A DNA stretch of 39,104 nucleotides from Lingula anatina (GCF_001039355.2 NW_019775635.1:382205-421308); one strand, 5' to 3'. Shown: positions 1-11,083, counted from the first letter of the stretch. The notes: a model not told the origin generated them from the sequence alone. Translations and numbers: made by a program.

Positions 1-52
1 AGAGGTGGGAAGTTCATATTTCTGGAGAGGAGTTTGAAATCAGGTAGTTAAT

Positions 53-1387
53 ATGTCATCTTCACAAGCTGAATTTGCAAGTGAATTTACAAATCTTGAA
101 CTACTGTGCAATCATAGTGATGGAGAGGAGGCTGATTGCTCATCCTTTTCACAAGAATCAACTTCAATTGCAACAACAAAGTCAAGACCTACTGAATCTA
201 CAGATGTGGGGAATTTAACAAAATCAGAATCTAGCATTGATAACTTATCAACACTAGGCTTGGCGGAATATGAATCAAATTTAGTATCAGCGAAGTCTCT
301 GTCAGCATTCAGATCACCAAGCTTGCTTCCCTACCCAGGATCCCAGTACTCCATGTCATTGTTGAGATCACCAGAACCTTCATTGGTTACACCACCAGGA
401 TCCCAGAAATCCTTATCTACACCAGGATCACCTAAGTCCATGTCAACATCAGGATCACCTAAATCTATGTCATCACCAGGGTCTCCAAATACTCAAAAAA
501 GGTTTGAAACCCATATGCCTCATTTTTCAGTCATAGAACAAAAGACTGCAAATGAGCCATCTTCTGCTTTCTATCCTGCAGTTACAAGATTTGATACTTC
601 CAGGTTTTTAGATAGATTCAGAAAGGGCCGAGACCAGGGAGAGAAATATGTGGTGAGCAGAGATATATCTCCTCCAGTCATAAAATCCCTGTCTAGCACA
701 TCACGCGATAGATCCCCATCACCATCGTTGTCATCTTCATCCAAACAAGGCTCCTCAAGAGGCTCCTCAAGGGGGAGTTCCCCCCTGGTGCAATCGCCCA
801 AGGAAGGTATGTCACGAAGTAGTTCACCATTGACAAAAAAGGACAATTCCAAAAGCAATTCTCCCCAGGCGTCCCGTGCTTCTTCCTTGTCCCCTGTGCC
901 TTCTGGGCCAAGAAAAACCCTGCAGAGACTCAGTTTAATGTTGCCTAGCTTTCCCAAGAAAATCACAATCCCAGGTTTCAATTCTGACTCAAAAATTGGC
1001 ATAACAAAAAAGGAGCAATCTAAGTCAAAATCCCCTGCAAGAGTAGAAGAAGAAAAAGAAGGTGGTGCTGATTTTGAACCAGAGTTATTTAGCATTGGCC
1101 AGTCAAAATATCCTGCTCGTACGATATCCTCAAATGATTATATCAAGCCAGGGGTACAGCCAACTGAAGAGTCTGCAGATACAGGGATGAGACCAAGAGC
1201 TTGGTCTTTAGGAAGTAGAGGGCTGAAAGGACTAGCCTCCTCCATTGCAAAGGTCCTGGTGCCCAGCGGGTCTCACAAGTCGAGATACAGCAGTTTCTTT
1301 GAGGGCATAGGGAAACAGCAAGAAAAACTGGAACAGGATGAGGATGAAAAACCAATGGTAAAGGAATGTTGGGCAAATGTATTATAA
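53..1387 (+). CDS. Large Ser/Pro-rich exon, putative alternative N-terminus of the AMPK gamma gene
   Basis: The open frame runs 444 codons from an ATG with A at -3; an in-frame stop lies just upstream at 35-37. A splice donor (ATG|GTAAAG) falls after codon 435 at 1357 in phase 0. If used, the coding part ends there and the last nine codons are intron read-through. A phase-0 end would join in frame to the exon at 6802. The product is low-complexity and probably disordered: Ser/Pro-rich throughout, SR-like around residues 218-275 (SRDRSPSPS, GSSRGSSRGSSP), a basic hydrophobic stretch near residues 287-310 (RKTLQRLSLMLPSFPKK) and an acidic tail (EQDEDE). No folded domain is recognised. The S/P-rich style (repeated PGSPKS) recalls gamma-2 N-termini, but composition alone cannot prove membership. 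It could instead be the final exon of an upstream gene. Confidence 0.6.
   Translation: MSSSQAEFASEFTNLELLCNHSDGEEADCSSFSQESTSIATTKSRPTESTDVGNLTKSESSIDNLSTLGLAEYESNLVSAKSLSAFRSPSLLPYPGSQYSMSLLRSPEPSLVTPPGSQKSLSTPGSPKSMSTSGSPKSMSSPGSPNTQKRFETHMPHFSVIEQKTANEPSSAFYPAVTRFDTSRFLDRFRKGRDQGEKYVVSRDISPPVIKSLSSTSRDRSPSPSLSSSSKQGSSRGSSRGSSPLVQSPKEGMSRSSSPLTKKDNSKSNSPQASRASSLSPVPSGPRKTLQRLSLMLPSFPKKITIPGFNSDSKIGITKKEQSKSKSPARVEEEKEGGADFEPELFSIGQSKYPARTISSNDYIKPGVQPTEESADTGMRPRAWSLGSRGLKGLASSIAKVLVPSGSHKSRYSSFFEGIGKQQEKLEQDEDEKPMVKECWANVL
395..490 (+). repeat. In-frame 27-bp coding minisatellite
   Basis: About 3.5 copies of a 27-bp unit encode the nine-residue repeats PGSQKSLST, PGSPKSMST, SGSPKSMSS and a partial PGSPN. 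The unit is a multiple of three, so copy-number change preserves frame. Each unit carries a Ser-Pro or Ser-Gln dipeptide, a possible proline-directed kinase site. Confidence 0.85.
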
Positions 1388-1962
1388 TTATTGTTTATTT
1401 GATGTTTTTTGATTCTTTGTTTTTGGTGTGTAAATGTAGATTTTTTTTCCACTTGCCGAATAAGAAAAAGCTTTAAGAAGAGAAATTTGTGTTGTTTTGG
1501 TGGGAAGTCTCTATTTAAGTTGGACAAAAATCTGTTTCTTAACAGTGACTGTCACACAAAAAGCATAACTTCAGTCTCTGATTAGCTGTGGATGAGTTTA
1601 AAATGTGAGGGATAGGGATAGTAATAATGGATAATGATGAAGACATGTGAACCGCTCAGGGCACTGTGTCAAAAAAGGTGATTTGGATTGAGCAGCAGAT
1701 GTTGTTTATTAAGAGCAAGTAGATGAGGGATGTCACCGATTGGGCTGTCTGTCTGTCTGTCTGTCTGTCACATACCAGTGATATGATGTACAAACCACTG
1801 TCATTTAGGTTGAATTTAGTTGGTAAGGTATAAGAAATATATGTTCCACCTAGTCATGGGGCAAACGTTGGGTCAGGTAAACAATGAATGCATTGGCCCT
1901 GATCACAAGCTGCCAATATTGTATGAGGTATCAGTGAAATGGATCTGCTATCTTCTGGGCAG
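1388..1962 (+). other. Non-coding stretch with TCTG microsatellite
   Basis: There is no supported exon here. It contains a (CTGT)n microsatellite at 1745-1769. If the donor at 1358 is used this is intron; otherwise it is 3' flank or UTR. No convincing AATAAA-plus-cleavage context follows the stop at 1385-1387. Confidence 0.5.
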
Positions 1963-2157
1963 GTTTCATGTACACAAATGAAGATTTCCGTACATTACAT
2001 TTCTGGGACAGGAAGATTTTTCTCATGCTGCATTGCACCTCAAGACAGACGGCCGATACAATGGCAGATTTAGTCCCCCTCATTACCTCTGCACTTGACT
2101 ACTGTCGTAAAAATATCTCGAGCTCAGACCTGAGGGAGTTTGATGAACTTATGTCAA
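1963..2157 (+). CDS. Orphan exon candidate, unidentified protein
   Basis: An open segment of about 64 codons follows a reasonable acceptor (TTCTGGGCAG) and ends at a weak donor (TCAAG|GTTGTA). In its best frame it enters in phase 1 and leaves in phase 2. The translation looks protein-like, not random: FRTLHFWDRKIFLMLHC, then an amphipathic stretch TADTMADLVPLITSALDYC, then DLREFDELMSR. The middle is reminiscent of the beta-strand/helix end of PTB, PH or FERM F3 lobes (compare the MADLIDGYC-type helix in FAK FERM), but this is only a resemblance. Its phase does not match the exon at 53-1357, so it may belong to another transcript, a nested gene or a relic. The open frame continues past the donor to a stop at about 2214 with less convincing composition. 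Confidence 0.4.
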
Positions 2158-2270
2158 GGTTGTATTTGGTAGCTTTACTGTTTTTTGTCATGCAAAATCC
2201 TGATTATAGTGCTTAAGGTTTGTGTAAAGTTGACCCGTAGACCTAAAAATAATGTAGTATTACTAGCAAC

Positions 2271-2323
2271 TTTGTTGTACTCCGTACTTTGGATTTGTTG
2301 TACTCCGTACTTTGGATTTGTTG
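2271..2323 (+). repeat. 23-bp tandem duplication
   Basis: Two exact 23-bp units containing TACTCCGTACTTTGGA, plus a 7-base partial third unit. Confidence 0.9.
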
Positions 2324-4148
2324 AAATTAAAAGGACAACTTTCATGCCATTAACTGCAGACATGCTTTGTATAGTGAATAGGTGCCTTAATGATTACATG
2401 TAGTTTTTCTTTTGGATTTAAATGATGCATTTAATAAGAAATGAGAATGAGATAGTAAAGATTTAAAAGAAAAGCTTAAACTGTGTGTATTTTTTTGGGT
2501 GTAGAGGAGGCACAATGATTAAATTATACATGAAAAGAGATAGATAGCTTAAAAAAAAAAAAAAAAACATGGACTTGCCGCTCAACCATTTCATCCTGGC
2601 TTCCATTTTATTAGGCATGTCGGTATGTATACATGTGTCCTGGAATTCACATGGCTGGTGTATGTGCTTACTATGCATATTACTCTCCATTGTGGTTGTT
2701 GTGACACAACATTGTGCTTGTTGAGAAATCTGTTCAGCAGCAACCAGTTGCAGCTGTAACTTGACAGCTTTGTATCAGTAATATCCAGAATAGCCTCGGT
2801 TTGTGATTTGACCACGTGCGCGTGACTGTGTGTGTGCGCCTGTGTACATGCATGTATGCACATATGCAATAAGAAGCTCATTTTGTGTGGACTTCCAACA
2901 TAGCCCCTTAACCAATTGTAGCCTAGGTTGAACTATTCTTACTATTCAGAGGCAAAATGAAATGTGGCTACTGTTGGAATTGCATTGACTTCCATAGCAA
3001 GTCAAACTTTAAAGGAGTATGAAGCTGCTTTGATAAATGCAGTCACTGTGCCCATAATGTACAGAATAATAAAACAGGATAAAACCACCTTTGCACTGTT
3101 CAATTGAATTTCTGGCGACAATTGTGTTAAGTGTACCCTGTGGGAGCAGTCTGCGAAGTGTTAACAGCACAGTCTGATTCCACGAAACCTGTAAGAAGTG
3201 CTAAGGGAAAATTATTCAATAAAAGTCTGTTTAGGGTTTTCCTTTTTCCACTTAGGGAATTGATTTGTGGGGTTTGTTTTTTAAGTCTGCCTCATGCTTA
3301 TTGACTATGAATGCCGGGAGTATCTGTGGCCAAGGTTTAAAACAAACAAACAAAAAAAATGGGTCTTCATATTGCCGCTACAGCAAGTTTTTGATTGTTT
3401 GTTTGTTTATTTGTTTGTTTGTTTTATCCACAGCTTGTTGCTTTACCAAAATCTGTCCAAACACTGATTTGTATTATGTCCTTTTGTCTGGATTAATTTA
3501 TTTATGGCAATGGTATGTGTATGTTGCCATGTAGTGCATGCACATGCATTCCTGTTTGTGTTTGTGTAACATATATCATAAAATTGCAGTTTTCTAATAT
3601 TGTGTGTGTGTGTGTGCGTTGGTGTGTGTTGGCACGAATAAAAGCGCATGTGCATCTCCTACCCACATTTGCAGAGAACCATTGTGTTTGTTTATCCACA
3701 CGAATAATACAGGACGTGACAGCACGAAACACGAGTTGACATGAAGTTAGGCAGAATGGCAATCAGTGCCATTACACAATCCAGATAATGTGTCTCCTAG
3801 CCTGGAGAAAAAAAAACAAAAAAAACTCTGCACAACAATGTGGTTTCCATTGATAAGCAAGCAGGGAAACAATGCAGCTGCCTGAAGCTATGCCTGACTC
3901 GTACGTAACATTATCTGAGAAAGATGGTGCTCAAACAAATTATCCCATCTATCCTTGACTGTTTGGTTGTTTGGTATTTAAGCTTTGTATACCAGTGTAA
4001 GGCAAAGAAGAAGAAAAAAGGAAAGAAGAAAGAAAAAAGTATAAATGCTACGTTTCCTCTAGACAGTTAGTAAATTATTCAATGAAAATTCTTATGACTG
4101 TAGCATTAATCTCATCAGATATTGACTTTTCATTTAACTTTATTATTT

Positions 4149-4150
<2 letters not shown>

Positions 4151-4183
<33 letters not shown>

Positions 4184-4185
4184 TT
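4151..4185 (+). repeat. (ATTT)n microsatellite
   Basis: About nine ATTT units followed by TAATATTAATATTAA-type AT-rich sequence. Confidence 0.9.
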
Positions 4186-5404
4186 AATATTAATATTAAC
4201 ACTAGTATTAATTAGATCTGTAAGATGTAGCCACTCTGATATTTAAAATTTTCAGTTAAGTTTCAGTTGAAATGATTTCGTTAAAGTTTTTCTCCAAATT
4301 GCTTTACTTCCACTGGGAGGCAGCAGTAATGAGGTAACCTTTAACGAAGATGAGACAATGTGAAACGAGAAGCATTGCTATCAAGTCATCGTGACAGATC
4401 TAAATGATTTTATGGAAAAAAAAAAAGAAAGAAAGAAAAAAATCCTGGACTATCCTGCAGTTATATTGATTGGCTTGGCTAAATTATTAGACTTCCACAG
4501 CCAGGCACTTAATACAGACACACAGGGAAAGGTATTTGATGGCACCACTAAATAAAAAAAAAATTAAAAAGTCTTGTGTAAATGAAATAACATATGTTAG
4601 AATTGCATGTAGGGTAGTTGTGAAGTGTAATCAAGGCCCTGCTCATGCAAGATGTTTTCATGGAAATTTTGGCTGTGGCATCACGCTACATTCCTAGGAA
4701 TCTTCACTTTCCGTGGTGGTTTTTATCTCCACTGGGAATACATTCAAATGGAAATGGGATTCTGAATCAGTGCGCTGCAGCCATATTGTTATTATTGAGT
4801 GCTTGATTGATCACCCAGAGTGCTGCAGCCCTCTTTTGTTTGAGGAGAAAATGGCTCGATAAACCTGTCACTGTGGGAATAACGGCCCCCATTGGCCTCA
4901 TTCACATCAAGACTAACTTGGACCTAAAGTACCCCACCCCAGATGACATGGTATCTTGCAGCAGAGGTCTGATACAAGCCTTGGTAGCACCTGTCAGATT
5001 ATTTCTGGTCTGGTCTGGCCCAAGTTTCACACACAAAAAATAATAAATAAATAAACAAATAAATAAATAAATAAAGTCAGTTCCCGGCTTAGTTGACTAG
5101 GATTTCCATGAGAGTATTGAAACACTGCTCCTGATAGGGTAAGATGTGACTATGTAACGTTGGTAATTACTAGTAAGTTCTTAGCCAGGGAACCCGATTC
5201 TCCCCAATGTAAAGATCCAGTCATTGCTTTACATTGGGATTCTGCAAAACACTTGGGTTGTTCTACTTTTTAAAAAATGCGGGACGAGAGTCAAAAAATA
5301 GAAATGGGAGAACTTTTGATGCAAATACGAGGGTCTGAAAAATGAGAGAAGGGAAGAACTGTTGTTGCAAATACCAGTTTGATAGTTTTGGTAGAGCTTT
5401 TGGA

Positions 5405-5465
5405 TCTCTCTCGCTCTCTCTCCCTCTCCCCCCCCTCTCTCTTTTTTTTTTCTTTTTTCTCTCTG
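5405..5465 (+). repeat. Polypyrimidine (CT/C/T) tract
   Basis: Sixty-odd bases almost wholly C and T. Its complement inflates low-complexity minus-strand open frames (runs of Glu, Arg and Lys) that should not be read as genes. Confidence 0.85.
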
Positions 5466-6145
5466 GAGTTGTGGAAGTGTGAAGCATTTACCACCACATA
5501 ACACTGTTAGTCTTGAAAGGGGCATTGCAGTGCAGAAATGCCAATTCAATTCCGCTTTTTTCCCCACCACTGTACGCGTGCCTGGGTAGTAGTACAGTCT
5601 CTTAAATTGCATTGTGTTTGAAAAGTGATTCCTTGGGGGGGGGGGCATCCACCACCCAGGGGCTGGCTCAGCAGGGAGGGGAAAGGGGCAGGGGAGACAT
5701 GCAACCAGATGCTGGATTAGATAAGAATTACTGTGGATAAAAAGGTTTGATAATTTGCCGGCAAAACTCTGCAGAGCGCTTTGCTGCAAATTAGCAGCAG
5801 CTTAGGGTTCTGGCACATGTCGTGGATTCAGATTAACATAATGGCCTTTTGAGGAACACTGAACACGCGGTTTTTGTATCGGGTTATAGTAGTCCCAAGA
5901 CGGCTCAATGTTCAAATCAGGAGGAAAAGATAGAAAAGATAATGTTCTCAAAAGAAGAACAGACAGCCAGGCAATTACTCGTGGTTACTGGGTGAATTGC
6001 TTTCTCTGTTGGTAGTTGCTGCGTAAGATCTGCTGGTTTTTATTCCTGTTAACTCAATTTATCTGACATTACATAGAATAGCTGTGCTAGTGCCACCACA
6101 TCAATAACTGGAGGATTAAAAACTTGATCCAATCGAAGCAGTTCT

Positions 6146-6177
6146 GGCTCAGTGTCTTAGAGAGTGCTTACTCTCTA
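6146..6177 (+). repeat. tRNA-like A-box plus 8-bp hairpin (possible SINE head)
   Basis: TGGCTCAGTGTC at 6146-6157 resembles a pol III A box. It runs straight into a perfect 8-bp stem (TAGAGAGT / ACTCTCTA, 4-base loop, 6158-6177) placed where a tRNA anticodon arm would be. The downstream B box is weak (GATCAAGACTAC near 6187), so an intact tRNA is excluded. It may be a decayed tRNA-derived SINE head inside the putative 5' UTR of the exon at 6438. Confidence 0.3.
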
Positions 6178-6437
6178 GCTGATAGGATCAAGACTACTCG
6201 TCCGTCACTGCACTTTGTCTTGTGGCGCTGCTGCTGTTAGTGACTCTCGCGCCATATCTCTGTGTCTTCATCGTCGAGAGTGCTCTGGTAATGAGTGCCA
6301 TGTAACAAAGTTGGGCGTGTACCTACGGATCTGCTAGCTTATCTGCAAGTTGTCTGTTGAAGAACTACAACAGTTTTGGATTTAGATGACATTTTAGTTG
6401 TATTGTATGTTTTGAGAAGTGCGTTTTGGAATTCAGT

Positions 6438-6521
6438 ATGTCGGTTCCACCTCTTTATACCAGGCGCAAAGCGCTATACGTGAAACCTTTGACTTGGAAT
6501 AATAGGCCAGTGCTGAGAAAG
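6438..6521 (+). CDS. PRKAG2: E2: 28-codon N-terminal coding exon of the AMPK gamma gene
   Basis: A short first coding exon. The ATG has A at -3 and opens 28 codons (MSVPPLYTRRKALYV...) ending with AGAAAG|GTAATT, a usable donor in phase 0. The frame meets a stop two codons after the donor, as expected for intron. The next exon (6802) accepts phase 0. The peptide is basic (RRK, VLRK) with no recognised domain. The leader upstream to about 6150 has several very short upstream ORFs (ATGs near 6293, 6386 and 6409), suggesting translational damping if transcribed. Alternatively this small open frame arose by chance; support is the phase chain E2-E3-E4-E6, which stays open throughout. Confidence 0.55.
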
Positions 6522-6801
6522 GTAATTTAAAAACTCAAAAAAACAAAAAAAAAAAAAATAATAATAATAATAATTAAAATATTTGCAGTGATCTGCTGAT
6601 CTAAGGTCAATTTCCAATGGTGTAGAGACTTGGAAATTGACTTGAAAATGGGCCAAATGACTGGATGGAAGGATGGATGGATGGTAGAAAAGAAGAAGGG
6701 TGTGTCAGTGAGGGGAAAAAGTGGAGAACAGATGAAGTGTCCCTTGATTTGACATAAGTTAAAATAGCAGTTTTATAAAATCTGTGTTCTTGTTCTTTCA
6801 G
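6522..6801 (+). other. Short intron E2-E3
   Basis: A 280-nt intron containing poly-A/(ATA)n at about 6537-6573 and a (GGAT)n tract at 6663-6683, ending in the acceptor TGTTCTTTCAG. Confidence 0.5.
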
Positions 6802-6847
6802 ATGGCCAGTTTGAGTCCTCAGATGTCGCCAAACTCAGGGAACCAAT
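6802..6847 (+). CDS. PRKAG2: E3: 46-nt internal exon of the AMPK gamma gene
   Basis: Bounded by a strong polypyrimidine acceptor (TTGTTCTTTCAG) and a consensus donor (CCAAT|GTAAGT). It enters in phase 0 and leaves in phase 1, encoding MASLSPQMSPNSGNQ plus one base. Two Ser-Pro dipeptides fit the S/P-rich N-terminus. It can accept either the 28-codon exon at 6438 or the large exon ending at 1357, both phase 0, so it is a natural merge point; its own ATG could also be a start. The trailing T plus CA of the exon at 15187 gives Ser. Joined directly to the exon at 29243 it would give TAA, a stop. Confidence 0.65.
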
Positions 6848-9662
6848 GTAAGTCTTTAACTGTGTGCGATGAGTGTGGGCGTCAGTCTCTGTCTATGTGT
6901 CTGCTGAGAATGTCGTTTTTTTTTTTTTTTCTTCAAAAGATTGTTAGGCTGTGTTGTTTATTGTGCAAATGAATCTGTATGTATGTTTTGTTCGTCTTTG
7001 TCTTTGTGTTGTGTTATATATTGTCTGGTCTGGTGTGTGAGCATTGTATTTTGAATGAACAAAAATGCTTCTGTGTCAGACATGTAAGGAAAAAAAAAAC
7101 TTTAAAAAAAAGTGACATAGACAAGGACAATTTGACGAATGTTTTTGCCTTGGAAACTCAACTGATATGATCACTGTCATGGAAACAACAGAGGGGCTGA
7201 AGACGAAAGACAAAAAATATGCACGTTGTCATGGAGACAAGTCACATGACAGTTTGCAAGAGGACATGGATTCAACCCAAGAGGAGCCAAACTAAGAACT
7301 TTCCCATGAGGGTGGCAACAGTTGGCATGACAACAGAAGCATGTCTCAACCAAGTAAGTTTTTTTAATTCTTTGCCAAATTTTGCTGCCGAAGATGTTCA
7401 ATATCACCCTCTTTTTTTTTTTTTTTTTTTCTTTTTCTCCATTTTTGGCTGTTATTTTGAACACAGATCCTTCAGAGATGTGCCAATGTTTTAGCTGGCT
7501 GGGAGAGATGTATGGTAGAATCAATAGTGGAACATCGGGGAAAATGTTATTTGCCTTCCATCATGCTCCCTTCACCTGATGGGAACTGAAAGAAATGTGC
7601 TGGCATTTTGATTCCTGGAAGAATGTCTTCCAGTGTGTATTTTACATGTGACCCTAAAGATCAAGGCAATTGGCTGAAAATCAAATACTTTGAGAGAGAG
7701 ATCCAATGTTATTTTTTTCCAGGGTATAGTTAAGCCTTAAGGTAGGAATTGATTTTATCTCTCCACGCATAAAGTGCATCCACAAGATGTTGTTTTGAAA
7801 AAGTTGGATTAAATTGAGGAACCCATGCAGCCCTGACTTTGCCTGTTATGATCCCCTTGTGTGATTGCATTTCAAGGTCATGTCTAAATGAAATAAAATA
7901 AGAAATGGAGTGAAAAAACATTGCATTGACATTCCTTGCTAAGCTGTAGTTACAGGTTGTCAGGTGGAAAATGAATTTTTCAGTTGGTTTAATGTACTGT
8001 ACCTGTATTGCTGTTATCATGTGAAAACAGATCTTGATTTTTCTTTTCAATATAAAAAGATGTTCTTTCAGATTTTCAATTTATAAGTTATGCTGCATAC
8101 TTGTTAAGTGGCATGCGTAAATGATGTAGTGGTAATCCAGGAAAAATGTGAAAGGGACTGAGTAGAAGGAGGATTTATCAACACACTTGATATAATAACG
8201 ATGAAGGAGATTTCATCTAGATGTGCACAGCAATGAAGACTGAGTTCTAAAGATGAAATTTAGTTACAGAAATAGACAGTGATTTTATAATTTTTTAATT
8301 GAGTGAAGTGCAAACTAGTGAAGTTAACAAAGAATTGATGAATGTGCAGGGAGGAGGAAAAAACTTTGGTCCACTTTTGAAGTCAAGGTCACCACCAAGG
8401 TCACCACCAAGGTTACACATCGCCCAGGTACTTCAGTCTAATTACAGCATGGACTTGTGAACTGCCAACGGAGAAATTAGTGGAGGGGTGGCTCAGTGCC
8501 AATTGGGTCACTGTGTTGATGATATGATTTTTTTTGTATGGTGCAGTTTTTGGATTTTTCTTATAAGTTTATCCATTGAGAAAAAAAAACATACTAGTAG
8601 CAAACAGTGAGAGAGTCACAATCTGCATGTAGTCAGATTTTAGATAGAATTACTTATAAAGCATTTTCATGTTCACAGTTTGCTTGACGTTTTTCAATTG
8701 TGATTGTAAGATGCAAAAGACATGCTTGAAGTTTTATGGCAATTGAAAAAGAAAGGAAGCCAAGGAAAAGAAATAGAAATGTTTTGTCGAAGATGAAATA
8801 GAGGTGTAATAGTCCTTTCTTATAGATATATAAATAAACAGAAGTGAGCAATCAGTATATTGCTGCCATTCTGCCCAGTTCACATCTTCTTTCCTTCTTT
8901 GATTCACTTCTTTCCTCCTTCCATCTGAGTGAAATGTGTAATGCGAGTTGGAGCAGATTATGGAAGACCTGGCAAGTTTATTTTAGAAAGTCGATATAAT
9001 CTCCAGTAACTATTTGGCTCTAGCCTGACTTTGATAAATGGAAGAATCTATTGATTGCATTGAAGTTGAAATCCCCTGAATGGCAGATAATTATCTGGAG
9101 ATTCCAGTCCTGTGTTGCCAGATTACTTGTCTGCTAAATTGCAGTTAATTGTTTTAGGATTTATTTCAAAAAGGTTGGATTTGCTCAGTCGGTTATAATC
9201 TTGGCGTGTTTCCAGGTCAATGTATTCAATTTTGGGTGAGAAAATATTTTCCTGTCATTATTAATAAGACACTGTTTGTAAGCTGTCGCCTCTAACACAT
9301 TTCAGGCTATTAGAGCAATGTATATTGACGATGCCTTGTGATAGATTTACCTCATGTTGCTAATGTGTAAAATTATTTTATAGGATTTTTTCAGAGACTT
9401 AAGTATAATGGATATTACTTATCTGGGACTTGATATTATTATTAACCTTGGATACTTCTTAAATTGACTGGTTGGTAAGTTCGTTGCTCTCTCTTCATCT
9501 CTCTCTCTCTCGCTCTCTCTCTCTCGACCCAAGAATAGGAGAGTCTGTTGACATAAGAGGCCTCTGACCCCATCGGTTATCAACCTAAAATAGGAATTTA
9601 AAACCTCTGACAGAAAAGCGGAGACCTGAGAAGCCAGTACCGATAAGGCGCCCACTGTAGAT
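6848..9662 (+). other. Intron E3-E4, proximal part
   Basis: No exon is supported. It contains a poly-T at 7412-7430, a 12-bp AAGGTCACCACC tandem repeat near 8388-8413 and a (CT)n tract at about 9486-9526. An A-box-like TTGCTCAGTCGG at 9181-9192, with no good B box, is a weak tRNA or SINE echo. Confidence 0.5.
9486..9526 (+). repeat. (CT)n/GAGA tract upstream of TATA box
   Basis: Interrupted (CT)n, equivalent to GAGA on the other strand, lying about 140 bp upstream of the TATA element at 9663. GAGA-type tracts often accompany promoters in invertebrates, but such tracts are also common here away from promoters. Confidence 0.8.
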
Positions 9663-9700
9663 TATAAAGAGAGGAGATAAGAGCTGGTGCATTACTCATT
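9663..9700 (+). promoter_or_regulatory. Candidate core promoter: TATA box plus initiator
   Basis: TATAAAGA starts at 9663. About 30 bp downstream is an initiator-like CTCATT (9695-9700). This spacing is what a focused pol II promoter shows. It would drive the non-coding leader ending at 9855. Confidence 0.4.
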
Positions 9701-9855
9701 TAGCTGGCTCAGTAGTTGACGGGGAATATTCGACAACTGGCTACGTGCATAAAGCCACGCATTGTGACGAGCCGGTGACATTTGAAACTGCGGCTATTTT
9801 GCTCAGCTGTTAATGGCTGCCTAATTAATTCAAGAGCAATATCGAACGACACAAG
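9694..9855 (+). other. Candidate non-coding alternative first exon
   Basis: From the predicted start after the TATA box to a strong donor ACACAAG|GTAAGA at 9855/9856. It has no substantial open frame (one three-codon upstream ORF, ATG GCT GCC TAA), so it would be 5' UTR. Spliced to the exon at 15187, translation could begin at the ATG at 15252, in frame with the rest of the gene. RNA evidence is needed to confirm it. Confidence 0.35.
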
Positions 9856-11083
9856 GTAAGAATGGTGGTGTGTTGCATCATCAGGTCTTTTAAGATTGAT
9901 ATTACTAATGATGAAGTCGGGTCTTAATTGTTAAGTTCAGCCAGAAAAATACGTTCAGATGTAATTTCTGATTTTGTCGTTAACATGGGGCTCATTGACG
10001 AATAATGCATATATTTATGTATGTGTTTTACTTGACATATATTACAGGAAGCTACAGTTGCTTCTATAGGAATTGAACTCAGGTGTACTGGACCTTAACT
10101 GATTATACGGATCATATCTGTCACTGTTAGTGAGTGCTGGAAAATAGGAATTGATTTTCATGAAAATTGTGTTAGTGTCCTCCAAATTTGTGCTAACAAA
10201 CCTTAAAAATGAAATAAATATTATAATGCAATGCCTTTTGATGCTGAATATGACCTGACTAATGTAAAAGCCCACGGCACGAGTCTGATTGTTACCAAAA
10301 AAAAAAAAAAAAACAAATTAAAGAACTAGTTAAATGCTAAAATAACATTCCATTACCAGGGCCACGTAGAGGAATTACTTTCATTAGATATTCAGAAATG
10401 TTTCTCTTGCTGTTCACTAGCTGTGGTTATTTCTGTTCTGCATAGAGAGAATTTTCTAGAGGATTTTTTACACGGCAACTGTCATCGCCTAGTGGGTCTA
10501 TAGTAGAGAGATCTATACAATAATTGTCTGGACGCGATGCCATATCAGCTTTAAGATAACAGATGCAAAGTCCATGTGACAGAAGAATTTGATTAAAAAA
10601 AAAAAAAGAAGAAAAGTACTCAACTGCTGAAGCAGTATTTCATATCGTCGGGCCATGATGCCTTATATGTATGTTATTGATCATGAGAATCCCTATCAGT
10701 TGAACAGTCTGATGAAATGTTATCATCTTGGCCGTGGGATCTGACCAGTAAAGGTGACATTGACCACATTGCAACACGTGTAATGGAATAAATCTGGTGA
10801 GGGTTCCACTGGCTCCAGTTTTGATTTGGCTTTTTTAATTTTTTTATTCTTTATATATGTTATTTATTAGCCCCAAATAATTAATTTTAGGCCACTCTGT
10901 AATGGTATATATATCAGGCAGCGAAGTTGTCTCAAATTAGATCCGTCTCCACATTTTATCTTCTGAAATAATATTTTGTTTGCCAGCTCATTTGATAAGG
11001 ATGGTTTTATATGTCATAATGTTGACTTGGGTAATATAATGACAGTGAGCTGTATGCCGAGGGTTTGGGTATTGTTTTCTCGG

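Larger units (their letters stand above)
2158..6145 (+). other. Intergenic or intronic stretch rich in simple repeats
   Basis: I see no supported exon. Contents include a 23-bp tandem duplication (2271-2323), GT-rich tracts near 3390-3425 and 3601-3618, (ATTT)n at 4151-4185, (AAAT)n at 5043-5075, a pyrimidine tract at 5405-5465 and an 11-base G run at 5635-5645. Open frames in this interval have low-complexity or chance-like translations. Confidence 0.5.

Noticed and set aside
571-1095. 174-codon minus-strand frame opposite the large Ser/Pro exon
   Set aside because: Antisense shadow of Ser-rich codons on the + strand.
2463-2881. Minus-strand open frames rich in His/Thr
   Set aside because: Translation of GT-rich repeats and poly-A; no protein character.
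5229-5789. 186-codon minus-strand open frame
   Set aside because: Its middle is the complement of the CT tract (runs of K, R, E, G), it has no recognisable motif, and no splice or promoter context was seen.
7730-8050. 106-codon minus-strand open frame
   Set aside because: No motif or splice context; the opposite strand is ordinary intron.
9181-9245. tRNA-like TTGCTCAGTCGG sequence
   Set aside because: A-box-like word only; no B box matching GGTTCGANTCC and no cloverleaf closes.
9703-9760. Second A-box-like TGGCTCAGTAGTT within the leader exon candidate
   Set aside because: TTCGACA follows too closely and stems do not pair; treated as chance.
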